From: Flaviaestuariibacter flavus
GTDB lineage: Bacteria; Bacteroidota; Bacteroidia; Chitinophagales; Chitinophagaceae
NCBI RefSeq assembly: GCF_004337505.1
Contig: NZ_SJZI01000042.1
Location: 248,001-312,000 of the forward strand
Reading direction: 5' to 3'
Length of the DNA stretch: 64,000 nt
Shown: one piece after another, positions 36,405-44,361 of the stretch
Layout: every line of letters begins with the position of its first letter
Numbering within the stretch: position 1 is the stretch's first letter
Notes under the pieces: generated by a model
Databases searched by the model: none
What the model was told of the DNA's origin: nothing
What the model saw: only the letters and a program-made list of their open reading frames with translations
Translations under genes and position numbers: made by a program

Positions 36405-36433
36405 ACATCTAACATCTCACATCTGACATCTAT
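36401..36433. repeat. Word-like repeat CTGACATCTAACATCT before the ketoreductase
   Basis: Four near copies of an 8-base word (GACATCTA, ACATCTC, ACATCTG, ACATCTA) run directly into the ATG of the next gene; the last word supplies the bases adjacent to the start codon. Confidence 0.7.
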
Positions 36434-37397
36434 GAAATGGGGAGTACTCGGGGCCGCCAACATCGCGGTCCGCTCGGTGATGCCGGCCATAAAGGCCATT
36501 AAGGAAAACGAACTCGTGGCCGTAGCGAGCCGCAGCCAGTTGAGCGCCGACGCGGCCGCCGCGCCTTTCGGCATTGCCGGCGAAGGCAGCTATGACGCCC
36601 TGCTGGATCGGAAGGATATCGAGGCCGTGTACATCCCGCTGCCCAACAGCCTGCACTATGAATGGGTGACGAGGGCCCTCGAAGCGGGCAAGCACGTGCT
36701 GGTGGAGAAGTCGGCCTTCGTTACGCTCGAAGAGGCGGAGTCGGCCGTTGCCCTCGCCCGCAGCAAGGGGCTCGCCATCGTGGAGAACTTCCAGTTTCAG
36801 CACCACAGCCAGCACCGCGCGGTGCGGCAGCTGCTGGCGGAAGGCGCCATCGGGCAGGTACGCTCCATCCGCGCCTCCTTTGGCTTCCCGCCCTTTGGCG
36901 GCGACGCCAACATCCGCTACCGGCAGGAGCTGGGCGGCGGTGCCCTGCTCGACAGCGGCGCCTATACCCTCAAAGCCACGAGCTTCCTGTTCGGCAGCAA
37001 CTTCGAAGTGAAGGCCGCGCACCTTACCTACAACGAGCAGTACGGCGTCGACTGGTTTGGCGGCGCCTTCCTGGTGGACGAAGCACAGGGCCTCTTTTCG
37101 GAGGTAGCCTGGGGCTTCGAGAATTTCTACCAGTGCAACTACGAGATCTGGGGCAGCACGGGCAAGCTCACCGCCACACGCGCCTACACCGCCAAGTCAG
37201 ACTTCAAGCCTTCCGTCATCCTCGAGCAGGCCGGCGGCACGCAGGAACTGGTGCTTGATGCCGATGACCACTTCAACAATATGCTGCTGCACTTCAACCG
37301 GATCGTGAAAGAAAAATCTTTCGATGAGGAGTTGGAGAAGATCCTCGTGCAAGCCCGCCTGATCGACGGCGTGCAAAGGCTGGGCGGCTTCAGATAA
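36432..37397 (+). CDS. NDP-hexose 3-ketoreductase, KijD10/TylC1-like (Gfo/Idh/MocA)
   Basis: A 321-residue oxidoreductase: WGVLGAANIAVRSVMPAI, YIPLPNSLHYEWVTRALEAG, HVLVEKSAFV (EK-type catalytic motif), IVENFQFQHHSQHR, IRASFGFPP, RYRQELGGGALLDSGAY and NYEIWGSTGKL. The same blocks, in the same order, mark the C-3 ketoreductases that follow NDP-hexose 2,3-dehydratases in deoxysugar pathways (KijD10 family). It would reduce the unstable 3,4-diketo product of the upstream enzyme. The canonical EKP motif reads EKS. With RfbA, RfbB and the SDR at 33949 it gives a full route to a D-2,6-dideoxyhexose. Confidence 0.87.
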   Translation: MKWGVLGAANIAVRSVMPAIKAIKENELVAVASRSQLSADAAAAPFGIAGEGSYDALLDRKDIEAVYIPLPNSLHYEWVTRALEAGKHVLVEKSAFVTLEEAESAVALARSKGLAIVENFQFQHHSQHRAVRQLLAEGAIGQVRSIRASFGFPPFGGDANIRYRQELGGGALLDSGAYTLKATSFLFGSNFEVKAAHLTYNEQYGVDWFGGAFLVDEAQGLFSEVAWGFENFYQCNYEIWGSTGKLTATRAYTAKSDFKPSVILEQAGGTQELVLDADDHFNNMLLHFNRIVKEKSFDEELEKILVQARLIDGVQRLGGFR

Positions 37398-37428
37398 TGT
37401 GCGGTCAACTAATTTCCGTAGCGGCGAT

Positions 37429-37589
37429 GGAATAAGATCCCGATCGCGGGCGATCGGGATGACAGGGCTTGAAGAGAACAAAAGTGCGGCCCGCGGTGCT
37501 GTTCGCGGCTTTGCGACTGCCGGTCGGGCCGCCCGCAATCGCCTCCCGGCTACCTGTCATCCTGATGCGCAGCATCCGGATCTTAATCC
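37429..37589. repeat. Inverted pair of REP-like elements
   Basis: The left copy (37429-37467) has GGAATAAGATCCCGATCG then CGATCGGGATGACAGG; the right copy (37553-37589), read on the minus strand, has GGATTAAGATCCGGATGC then GCATCAGGATGACAGG. Between them GCGGCCCG and CGGGCCGC form an inner inverted repeat. The arrangement resembles paired REP/BIME-type elements. No gene is visible in the 244-base gap. Confidence 0.7.
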
Positions 37590-37608
37590 GGCGATTCGGA
37601 TGCGATTT

Positions 37609-37641
37609 CCAATTAACCAATAGACCAATTAACTAATAGAC
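37609..37641. repeat. Word-like repeat CCAATTAACCAATAGA x2
   Basis: CCAATTAACCAATAGA and CCAATTAACTAATAGA are a tandem 16-base pair directly before the TTG start of the next gene. It is nearly the same as the block at 14085-14119, about 23.5 kb upstream. Confidence 0.75.
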
Positions 37642-38868
37642 TTGAACACGACAGCTCCCAATGTACTGGTACTCGTGCAGGAATTCGGCCAGGGCGGCGC
37701 CGAAAAGGTGGCCGCCATGGTGGCGGAAATGCTGCAGGAGCGCGGCCGCGGTAAGGTGTATTTCTACGCCCTCAACCGTGCGGAGCGGCTGCCCGTTATC
37801 GAGGGCGTGGAGTGCGGCTCGCTGGACATCGTTCCGGCCGGCGGCATCAAGGGAAAGTTGCAGACCTATGCCGCGCGCATCGGCCGCCTGCGCCGCCTCA
37901 AGCAGCAGAAGAAGATCGGCCTTACCATCTCGCAGCTGTGGCCGGTAGACTGGATCAGCGCGCTCACCGGCAATGAGAAGAAGGTGGCCGTGATGCAGAT
38001 CAACATCCTCAAAAACGAGCAGAATAAAGCAATGGTGCGGCTCCGCCCGCTGGTTACGTATATCTACAGGAAGTTCGATCGCATCGTGCTGGGCAGCAGC
38101 AACCTGCTGCCGGAACTCACGGGCTTCTTTCAACTGCCGGCCAATAAGCTGGAGGTAATTTATAATCCCATCGACACGGCCCGCATCGACCGCAACCGCG
38201 CCGAGCCGCTGCCTTATGGCCTCGAGGCGGCCTATGCAGCCAACCACATGCTGGTGGCCGCGCACCGCCTTGCGCCCATCAAGAACACGGAGAGCCTCTT
38301 TCCGGTGTTTACGGCTTTCAAAGACAAAGGCGTCAAGCTGCTGCTGATCGGGGAAGGAGAGGAGAAGGAGCGCCTGCAGCGCGATGCCGCGGCCGCGGGG
38401 CTGCGCTACACGCAGTGCGAAGAAGGATTCGATGCGTCGGCCGACGTGTACTTTCTCAACTTCCAGAAGAACATCCACAACCTGATCGGCCGCGCCGCCG
38501 CTTTTGTATTTCCCACGAAAGGAGAGGGGCTGCCGCTCGGACTGCTTGAAGCCCTTTACAGCGGTGCGCCCGCGCTCGTCAGCGACTGCGCCAACGGCGG
38601 CGTGTTTGAAGTGCTGCAGGGAAAAGGGGCGTGGCAGCCTGGCAGAAAGCAGGTGGAAAAAGCCAGCGGCTCTTACCTCATGCCCGTCCCCGACGCCGGC
38701 GATACCGGAAGCATTGCGGCCTGGCAGCACCAGATCGAAACCGTGCTCGCGCAGAGCCCTGCCGACCGCGCCCGCGACATCGAAGCCGGGAAAAGCCGTG
38801 CGCGCCATTTCGACAAGGAAAGCATCCGCAAGGAGTGGTACGCGCTTGTTGACCAGGTACTTAAGTAA
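37642..38868 (+). CDS. Glycosyltransferase family 4
   Basis: A 408-residue GT-B protein. The only usable start near the conserved beginning (VLVLVQEFGQGGAEKVAAMV) is a TTG at 37642, which lies at the edge of a repeat. Motifs: LEVIYNPIDTARI, LVAAHRLAPIKNTESLF, LLLIGEGEEKERL and TKGEGLPLGLLEAL (E-x7-E). The donor sugar is unknown; because it follows the dideoxysugar genes, transfer of that sugar is a reasonable guess. Confidence 0.9.
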   Translation: MNTTAPNVLVLVQEFGQGGAEKVAAMVAEMLQERGRGKVYFYALNRAERLPVIEGVECGSLDIVPAGGIKGKLQTYAARIGRLRRLKQQKKIGLTISQLWPVDWISALTGNEKKVAVMQINILKNEQNKAMVRLRPLVTYIYRKFDRIVLGSSNLLPELTGFFQLPANKLEVIYNPIDTARIDRNRAEPLPYGLEAAYAANHMLVAAHRLAPIKNTESLFPVFTAFKDKGVKLLLIGEGEEKERLQRDAAAAGLRYTQCEEGFDASADVYFLNFQKNIHNLIGRAAAFVFPTKGEGLPLGLLEALYSGAPALVSDCANGGVFEVLQGKGAWQPGRKQVEKASGSYLMPVPDAGDTGSIAAWQHQIETVLAQSPADRARDIEAGKSRARHFDKESIRKEWYALVDQVLK

Positions 38869-38889
38869 ACAAGGAGCGACAGCCTACCC

Positions 38890-39162
38890 GCCTGCTTCGG
38901 TATCCTTTTCAGCTCCGGGTGTGTAAATGCCTCCTCCGGGGGCCTAAATGCCTCCTTCGCCTGCATATCTGCCCGCTCCGGATGCCTACCTGTCAGCTCT
39001 GCCTGCCTACCTGTCATTTTTGGAACAATAACTGCGATTTGGGGTGATGTAAGTTCCTTCTCCGGCTGCCTACCTGTCATTCCGGGGCGCCGCCTTGTCA
39101 GCTGTGATTGCGTGTAAGCCATCTCCGGGCGCATAAAAGTCCAAACAGCTTTCTCGGAAGCT
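38890..39162. repeat. Degenerate tandem repeat with strict 21-nt period
   Basis: Thirteen consecutive 21-base units fit without any insertion or deletion from 38890 to 39162. Clear units start at 38911, 38932, 38974, 38995, 39058, 39079 and 39121; the consensus is roughly NNCTCCGGNTGCCTACCTGTC, with TGCCTACCTGTC kept at 38983, 39004 and 39067. A minus-strand frame reads them as heptads such as MTGRQPE, but it runs on into the antisense of the transferase gene and is unlikely to be a protein. It fills most of the 394-base gap between two glycosyltransferase genes. Confidence 0.8.
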
Positions 39163-39234
39163 TATTTACCGTTCGAAGCACTTGTTTTTAGAAGGGTATT
39201 GGTGAATGCCGCAACTTGCAGCCGCAAACCGCCT

Positions 39235-39261
39235 TACCAATTGACCATTAGACAAACAGAC
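39235..39261. repeat. Word-like repeat before glycosyltransferase gene
   Basis: TTACCAATTGACCATTAGACAAACAGACC-type words end at the start codon at 39263; it is a degenerate relative of the CCAATTAACCAATAGACC blocks at 14085 and 37609. Confidence 0.5.
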
Positions 39262-39262
39262 C

Positions 39263-40480
39263 ATGTCTCCAGATAAAACCGTTCTCTATCTATCCTACGA
39301 CGGCCTTTCCGATCATATCGGCCAGTCGCAGGTGTTGCCTTATATCATTTCCTGTGCAAAGCGCGGCGTGAAGTTTCACCTGCTCACGTTCGAAAAGGCT
39401 GCCAACGCGGCCAAGATCGAAAAGATCCAGCAACTGCTCGACGAGCACGGCATCCTGTGGCACCGCATGGAGTTTACCGTGGGCCGCGGTATCCGCTACA
39501 AGGTGTACGACTTCCGCGCCTTCGTAACGAAAGCCTTTGCCCTGACGAAGAAGTACCGCTACGCGGTCATCCACAGCCGCTCCTACATCGCTTCCTGCGT
39601 GGGCTACCTCGTGAGCCGCCGCTACAAGGTGAAGCAGATCTTCGACAAGCGCGACTTCTGGATCGACGCGGTGGTGGAAACCGGCCGCCTCAAAACGAGC
39701 GGCTTCCCGCACGGTCCTGTGTACCGCGGCCTCCGCTGGTTTGAGCGCAACCTCTTTGAAAAAAGCGCGCACATCATCTCCCTGACGCACCGCGCGAAGG
39801 AGATCGTGCTGCAGAAATACCCGAACCGCAAACCCGAAGACATTACCGTTATCCCCTGCTGCGTGGATACCGGTCTGTTTGATCCCAGTCATATTCCCGC
39901 CGCCGACACCGAAGCCCTGCGCGCGCGTCTCGGGCTGAAAGACGCGACCGTCTTCGGCTACGTGGGCTCCATCGGCGTGGCCTATATGGTGCCCGAGCTG
40001 CTGGAATGCTTCAAGGCCATCAAGCGCAAGGTGCCCGATGCGCGCCTGCTCTTCCTCGTCAACAACGACCCCGAAGAGGTAAAGCGCGTGGCCGAGGAAG
40101 CGGGCCTGTCGCGCGAAGACATCGTGGTGACGTCGGCGCCGCGCGCCGAGATGCCGCTCTATATCTCTGCCCTTCATTACGGTCTTTTCTTTATCACGCC
40201 CACCTTTGCCAAGCAGGCTACTTCGCCCACCAAGAGCTACGAGATGCTGGCCATGGGCAAGTCGATCATCACCAATGCCGGCGTAGGCGATGCCGGCAAG
40301 ATCTTCGAGGAGCTGGCCTGCGGCTACCTGCTGCCCGCCACCAATGCCGCCGAATACGAAAAGGCGGCTGCCTGGGTGGCGCAGCGCCAGCCGGTGGGCT
40401 GCAGTTACGACCTCGACAACTACTCACTGCAGTTCGGCGCCGACAACTACTTCCGTGTATACCAGAAATTACTTTCCTAA
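39263..40480 (+). CDS. Glycosyltransferase family 4
   Basis: A 405-residue GT-B protein beginning TVLYLSYDGLSDHIGQSQVLPY. It has an IHSRSYIASCVGYL segment, a FDKRDFWIDAVVETG block, VIPCCVDTGLFDP and, at the C-terminal site, ATSPTKSYEMLAMGKSII. The next gene starts at the base after its stop codon, so the two are coupled. The sugar specificity cannot be read. Confidence 0.9.
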   Translation: MSPDKTVLYLSYDGLSDHIGQSQVLPYIISCAKRGVKFHLLTFEKAANAAKIEKIQQLLDEHGILWHRMEFTVGRGIRYKVYDFRAFVTKAFALTKKYRYAVIHSRSYIASCVGYLVSRRYKVKQIFDKRDFWIDAVVETGRLKTSGFPHGPVYRGLRWFERNLFEKSAHIISLTHRAKEIVLQKYPNRKPEDITVIPCCVDTGLFDPSHIPAADTEALRARLGLKDATVFGYVGSIGVAYMVPELLECFKAIKRKVPDARLLFLVNNDPEEVKRVAEEAGLSREDIVVTSAPRAEMPLYISALHYGLFFITPTFAKQATSPTKSYEMLAMGKSIITNAGVGDAGKIFEELACGYLLPATNAAEYEKAAAWVAQRQPVGCSYDLDNYSLQFGADNYFRVYQKLLS

Positions 40481-41590
40481 ATGAGCACCAAGAAACGCAT
40501 CCTTTTCATCAACCCTTACCCGCACGACAAGGCACCGAGCCAGCGTCTTAAATACGAGCAGTATTACCCGCATATCCGCGAAGCGGGCTACGAGATTGAA
40601 TATTCAAGCTTTTACGACGACGAGATCTGGAAGGTGCTCTACAAGCCCGGTCACATTTTCGCCAAGGCCGCCGGCTTTGCGCGCGGCTATGCCCGCCGCA
40701 TCAAAGACCTGTTCCGCCTGCGCCAATACGATGTGGTGTATATCCACCTGTGGGTGACGCCCATCCGCCCGGCCTTCTTTGAATGGCTGTACGGCAAGGT
40801 GGCGAAGCGGATCATTTACGACATCGACGACCTCGTGTTCCTGAAGGAAGCGAAGCACATTGCCTGGTGGCGCGGCATGCTCAAAAGCCGCAAGAAGCCG
40901 GTGCACCTGATGAAGAAGGCGAAGCACGTGATCACCTGCACGCCCTTCCTCGACGAGTTTACCCGCAAGTACAACCAGCACACCACCGATATCTCGTCGA
41001 CCATCGACACCGATGCGTACAGGATGGTGAACAATTACCAGAACGACCACCGCCTTATTCTCGGCTGGAGCGGCTCGCATAGCACGGTGGCCTACCTGAA
41101 ATTATACAACGACATGCTGCAGGAGCTGGCGAAGACGCACGACTTCAAGCTGCTGGTGATGGGCTCGGCCGATTACACAATTGAAGGCGTGGATTACGAA
41201 GCGGTGGCCTGGACGGCCGAGCGCGAGATCCCGACGCTGCAGCGCTTCGATATCGGCCTTTACCCGCTGCCGCTCGACGACCAGTGGGTGATGGGCAAAA
41301 GCGGCCTGAAGGCCTTGCAGTACATGTCGCTCGGCATCCCCACCGTGGCTACGGGCATCGGCGCCAACTACCGGGTAATTGAGGACGGTGTATCGGGCTA
41401 CCTCGTAAAAACAAAAGAAGAGTGGGTCGAGAAGCTAAAATACCTCATCGACAACCCGTCGGAGCGCCGCCGCATCGGCACCGCCGCGCACGACCGCGTC
41501 GAAAGCCTTTACAGCATCAGGAAGAATGCACCGGTTTACCTGCGGATAATTGATTCTGTAGCGAACGACGCTCCTCTTCAGCAAGCATAG
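40481..41590 (+). CDS. Glycosyltransferase, GT-B fold (family 4-like)
   Basis: A 369-residue protein: ILFINPYPHDKAPSQRLKYEQYY at the start, VVYIHLWVTPIRPAFFEWLYG, IIYDIDDLVFL, LILGWSGSHSTVAYLKL and MGKSGLKALQYMSLGIPTVATG at the nucleotide-sugar site. The 3' end overlaps the convergent polymerase gene by 74 bases. It is the last plus-strand gene before the strand switch. Confidence 0.88.
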   Translation: MSTKKRILFINPYPHDKAPSQRLKYEQYYPHIREAGYEIEYSSFYDDEIWKVLYKPGHIFAKAAGFARGYARRIKDLFRLRQYDVVYIHLWVTPIRPAFFEWLYGKVAKRIIYDIDDLVFLKEAKHIAWWRGMLKSRKKPVHLMKKAKHVITCTPFLDEFTRKYNQHTTDISSTIDTDAYRMVNNYQNDHRLILGWSGSHSTVAYLKLYNDMLQELAKTHDFKLLVMGSADYTIEGVDYEAVAWTAEREIPTLQRFDIGLYPLPLDDQWVMGKSGLKALQYMSLGIPTVATGIGANYRVIEDGVSGYLVKTKEEWVEKLKYLIDNPSERRRIGTAAHDRVESLYSIRKNAPVYLRIIDSVANDAPLQQA

Positions 41591-42944
41591 AATCGTGCTT
41601 TTCCTTCGCTTCGGCTGCCTTCTTCTGGTAGAGGAATACGAGGAAGAGAAAATAGAAGGGGAGACAGGGGATCTTGTAACGCACCAGCGTGCCGAAGTTG
41701 GCCGCCGCCATCCCCGTCATGAAGGCGAAGAGACCGGTGAAGAGCAGGCAGAACTGGAGGATGGGGTTGTTGGCGATGATGCGGAAGGTGGAGCCGATGC
41801 CGCCACGGAAAATGAGCTTCACCGTAAAGTACAGCACCAGCATACTCTCGATGGAGGCCACGAAGATGAAGATCTTGCCGTACTCCCAGGGATAGGGGCG
41901 GAACAGCGTCAGGTTGATGCCCACCGGGATGGCCGCGAGGATACCGAGCGGCGAGCTCAGGTCGACGTTGAGTTCGTAGGAGGAACCGGCCACGCCACCG
42001 TACATCGTGATGGAGTTATACGTGTTGGAAGCCGTTTCCAGGGCGTTTTCAACCGAATAGCGGCCCAGCAGCTCATTGGCGTTGCTCAGGAAGAGAAACA
42101 TACCGCCGGCCGCAAAGATGAGTACGAAGGGCGTTGACAGCACCCGCACCGCATCGTTGCGGATCTTGTGCTTGAGCGAGTTGAAAACGAAGAGCAGGAA
42201 GAAAGGTACAAAGGCGGCGAAGATGTACACCTTCACGCTGATGATGAAATAGGCCGCCAGGGCGAAGCCCAGGAGGTTGATATAAACGCGGCGGGGCTTC
42301 ACAAAGGTGTAATAGCCCGTGACGAACAGCCAGCAAAGGGCGCTGAAGGTGATGGTGTCCTTGAAGATCGAGGAGTCCCACACCAGCACCGACGGAATAA
42401 AGATGGTGCAGAAGGCTGCTAGGCGCGTCTGGATCTCGAACTCCTTGCGGATGAAAATGAAGAAGTTCCACAGCGCGATATAGGCGAACATGCAGAAGAA
42501 CAGTGAGAGCGGCAGGAACATGTCGAAGGTGAGGAAGTTCAGCACGCCGCCCACCTTGGCCACGAAGAAGGATTCGTCGGCGAAGAGGTAGAAGTTCTCC
42601 GAGTTGAGACCGTCGAGGTTGGTACTGTTGAAATCCTTGATCCCCGAGGTAAGTACATGCCAGATCTCGCCGGGATGTTTCTGGAAATAGCCCGTAAGCA
42701 CCGTGGCACCCTCGAAGTACCAGCGTCCGTCATACATACCCCGGTAGTAGAGTTCGTAGATAAGTCCGATAGCCACGCTCCCGATGAGCTTCAGTATCAT
42801 TCCCTGCTGGAAGAGCTTGCGCAGCTCCGGCTCGTTCGCATGCTTCCGTTTGAAGTAAAACTGCAGGAAGCCGGCTATCGCCAGCAGGTAAAAAGGAAGC
42901 GCTACATAGTCGTACCAGAAAATGAAGTAAGTCAGTAAATACAT
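41517..42944 (-). CDS. Wzy-like polytopic membrane protein, candidate repeat-unit polymerase
   Basis: A 475-residue inner-membrane protein with about 10-12 helices and a large extracytoplasmic loop near residues 70-125 (YDGRWYFEGATVLTGYF, STNLDGLNSENFYLFADE). Its C-terminal tail is charged and cytoplasmic (KKAAEAKEKHD). Wzy proteins share topology more than sequence, and no other polymerase candidate is present in the locus, so this is the best one. It is on the minus strand, against the rest of the locus, and overlaps the 3' end of the previous gene by 74 bases. Confidence 0.7.
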   Translation of the reverse strand: MYLLTYFIFWYDYVALPFYLLAIAGFLQFYFKRKHANEPELRKLFQQGMILKLIGSVAIGLIYELYYRGMYDGRWYFEGATVLTGYFQKHPGEIWHVLTSGIKDFNSTNLDGLNSENFYLFADESFFVAKVGGVLNFLTFDMFLPLSLFFCMFAYIALWNFFIFIRKEFEIQTRLAAFCTIFIPSVLVWDSSIFKDTITFSALCWLFVTGYYTFVKPRRVYINLLGFALAAYFIISVKVYIFAAFVPFFLLFVFNSLKHKIRNDAVRVLSTPFVLIFAAGGMFLFLSNANELLGRYSVENALETASNTYNSITMYGGVAGSSYELNVDLSSPLGILAAIPVGINLTLFRPYPWEYGKIFIFVASIESMLVLYFTVKLIFRGGIGSTFRIIANNPILQFCLLFTGLFAFMTGMAAANFGTLVRYKIPCLPFYFLFLVFLYQKKAAEAKEKHDSMLAEEERRSLQNQLSAGKPVHSS

Positions 42945-43032
42945 TCGGGAGCTGCTTTTCGGGAAGCCGTAAAGGTAGCATGCCCGTCCCGGAACACGCT
43001 TTATAATTTATTTAAATCTTTAGTCTCAGAAT

Positions 43033-44229
43033 ATGCCCCGTGTTGTTTGTGTGCTGAACCGGCTCGTCATTGGAGGGCCCGCCATTATTGCCGCCTACCT
43101 GACCCATTACGGGCAGCCCGATTTTGAAACACTCATGGTCATCGGCGGACGCGACGACCACGAGCAGGACGCTTCTTTCATCACCGAGCGCTATGGCATC
43201 AAGCCGCTGGTGGTGCCCGAAATGCGGCGGGCTATTTCCTTTGGCCAGGACCGCGCCGCCTATCGCCGCCTGAAGGAGATCATCCGCGACTTCAAGCCCG
43301 ACATCGTGCACACGCATGCTGCCAAAAGCGGGGCCCTCGGCCGCCTGGCGGCCTTCGCCTGCAAGGTGCCGGTTACCGTGCACACCTTCCACGGCCACGT
43401 GTTTCACAGCTATTTCTCGCCCCTCAAAACCCGCTTGTTCATCGAGGCGGAACGCTACCTGGCCCGCCGCTCTTCGGGCATCATTGCCATTTCGGAGCTG
43501 CAGAAACAGGAATTGACGCGCGACTTCCGGATCTGCAGCCCCGACAAGATCCGCGTGATCCCGCTGGGCCTCGAGCTGGCTCCCTTCCGCGACGACCAGG
43601 ACGTCAAGCGCGCTACGTTCCGCCACCGCTTCGGTATCGCCGACGATGAGATCACCATTGGCCTCGTGGGCCGCATCGTGCCGGTGAAGAACCACGCGCT
43701 CTTCCTGGCCATGGCCGCCGAGGTGGCCCGCAATACCGGGCGCCGCCTTCGCTTTATGCTGATCGGTGACGGCGATGAGCGCCCCGTTGCAGAAGAAGAA
43801 TGCCGCCGCCTCGGGCTTGACTATACCTACTACCCCGAAAACCCGCGCCGGGCCCTGGTGACCTGCACCTCCTGGCAAACGGATATGGACGCCGTATATG
43901 CGGGCCTCGACCTTGTGCTGCTCACCTCGCACAACGAGGGCACACCCGTGTCGCTCATTGAAGCGCAGGCCGCGGGGCGGCCGGTGGTGGCCACCAATGT
44001 GGGCGGCGTTGCCGACACGCTCGAGGACGGACGGGGTGGCTTCCTGGCACCCGCGGGCGACGTGGCGGCGCTGGCGGCACACACGCTCCGGCTGATTGAA
44101 GACGAGGGCCTGCGCAAGACAACGGGCATCGCCGGCCGCGAATTCGCTACCCGTACTTTTTCGGTAGAAGGCATGGTGGCGCAAACCAAAAATTACTACA
44201 ACGAGCTCTTAAACAACGCCCGCCGCTAA
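43033..44229 (+). CDS. Glycosyltransferase family 4
   Basis: A 398-residue GT-B protein divergent from the polymerase gene. Motifs: CVLNRLVIGGPAIIAAYL, IVHTHAAKSGALGRLAAF, TFHGHVFHSYFSPLKT, VIPLGLELAPFRDD, IGLVGRIVPVKNHALFL and HNEGTPVSLIEAQAAGRPVVAT (E-x7-E). The HTHAAKSG / FHGHVFHSYF pair is typical of capsule GT4 enzymes that act early in repeat-unit assembly. It probably shares a control region with the divergent gene. Confidence 0.92.
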   Translation: MPRVVCVLNRLVIGGPAIIAAYLTHYGQPDFETLMVIGGRDDHEQDASFITERYGIKPLVVPEMRRAISFGQDRAAYRRLKEIIRDFKPDIVHTHAAKSGALGRLAAFACKVPVTVHTFHGHVFHSYFSPLKTRLFIEAERYLARRSSGIIAISELQKQELTRDFRICSPDKIRVIPLGLELAPFRDDQDVKRATFRHRFGIADDEITIGLVGRIVPVKNHALFLAMAAEVARNTGRRLRFMLIGDGDERPVAEEECRRLGLDYTYYPENPRRALVTCTSWQTDMDAVYAGLDLVLLTSHNEGTPVSLIEAQAAGRPVVATNVGGVADTLEDGRGGFLAPAGDVAALAAHTLRLIEDEGLRKTTGIAGREFATRTFSVEGMVAQTKNYYNELLNNARR

Positions 44230-44361
44230 CCGGCAATTGCGTTCATCCACTGGAACGGCTGCTTCGTCCACAATGCAGCACATTAGCCGATTTTAATGCT
44301 TTCTTAATACGGTTGGCGGTACTTTCGTAGTCCACTACACGGACCGAAACTCACCAACTGA

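Noticed and set aside
38673..39134. A 153-residue minus-strand frame with MTGRQPE-type heptads
   Set aside because: Half of it is the antisense of the glycosyltransferase gene and the rest is the 21-nt repeat, whose heptad look follows from the 21-base period. No start signal or family match was seen.
38890..39162. CRISPR array
   Set aside because: Units are 21 bases, without distinct spacers and with strong degeneration; no cas gene is near.
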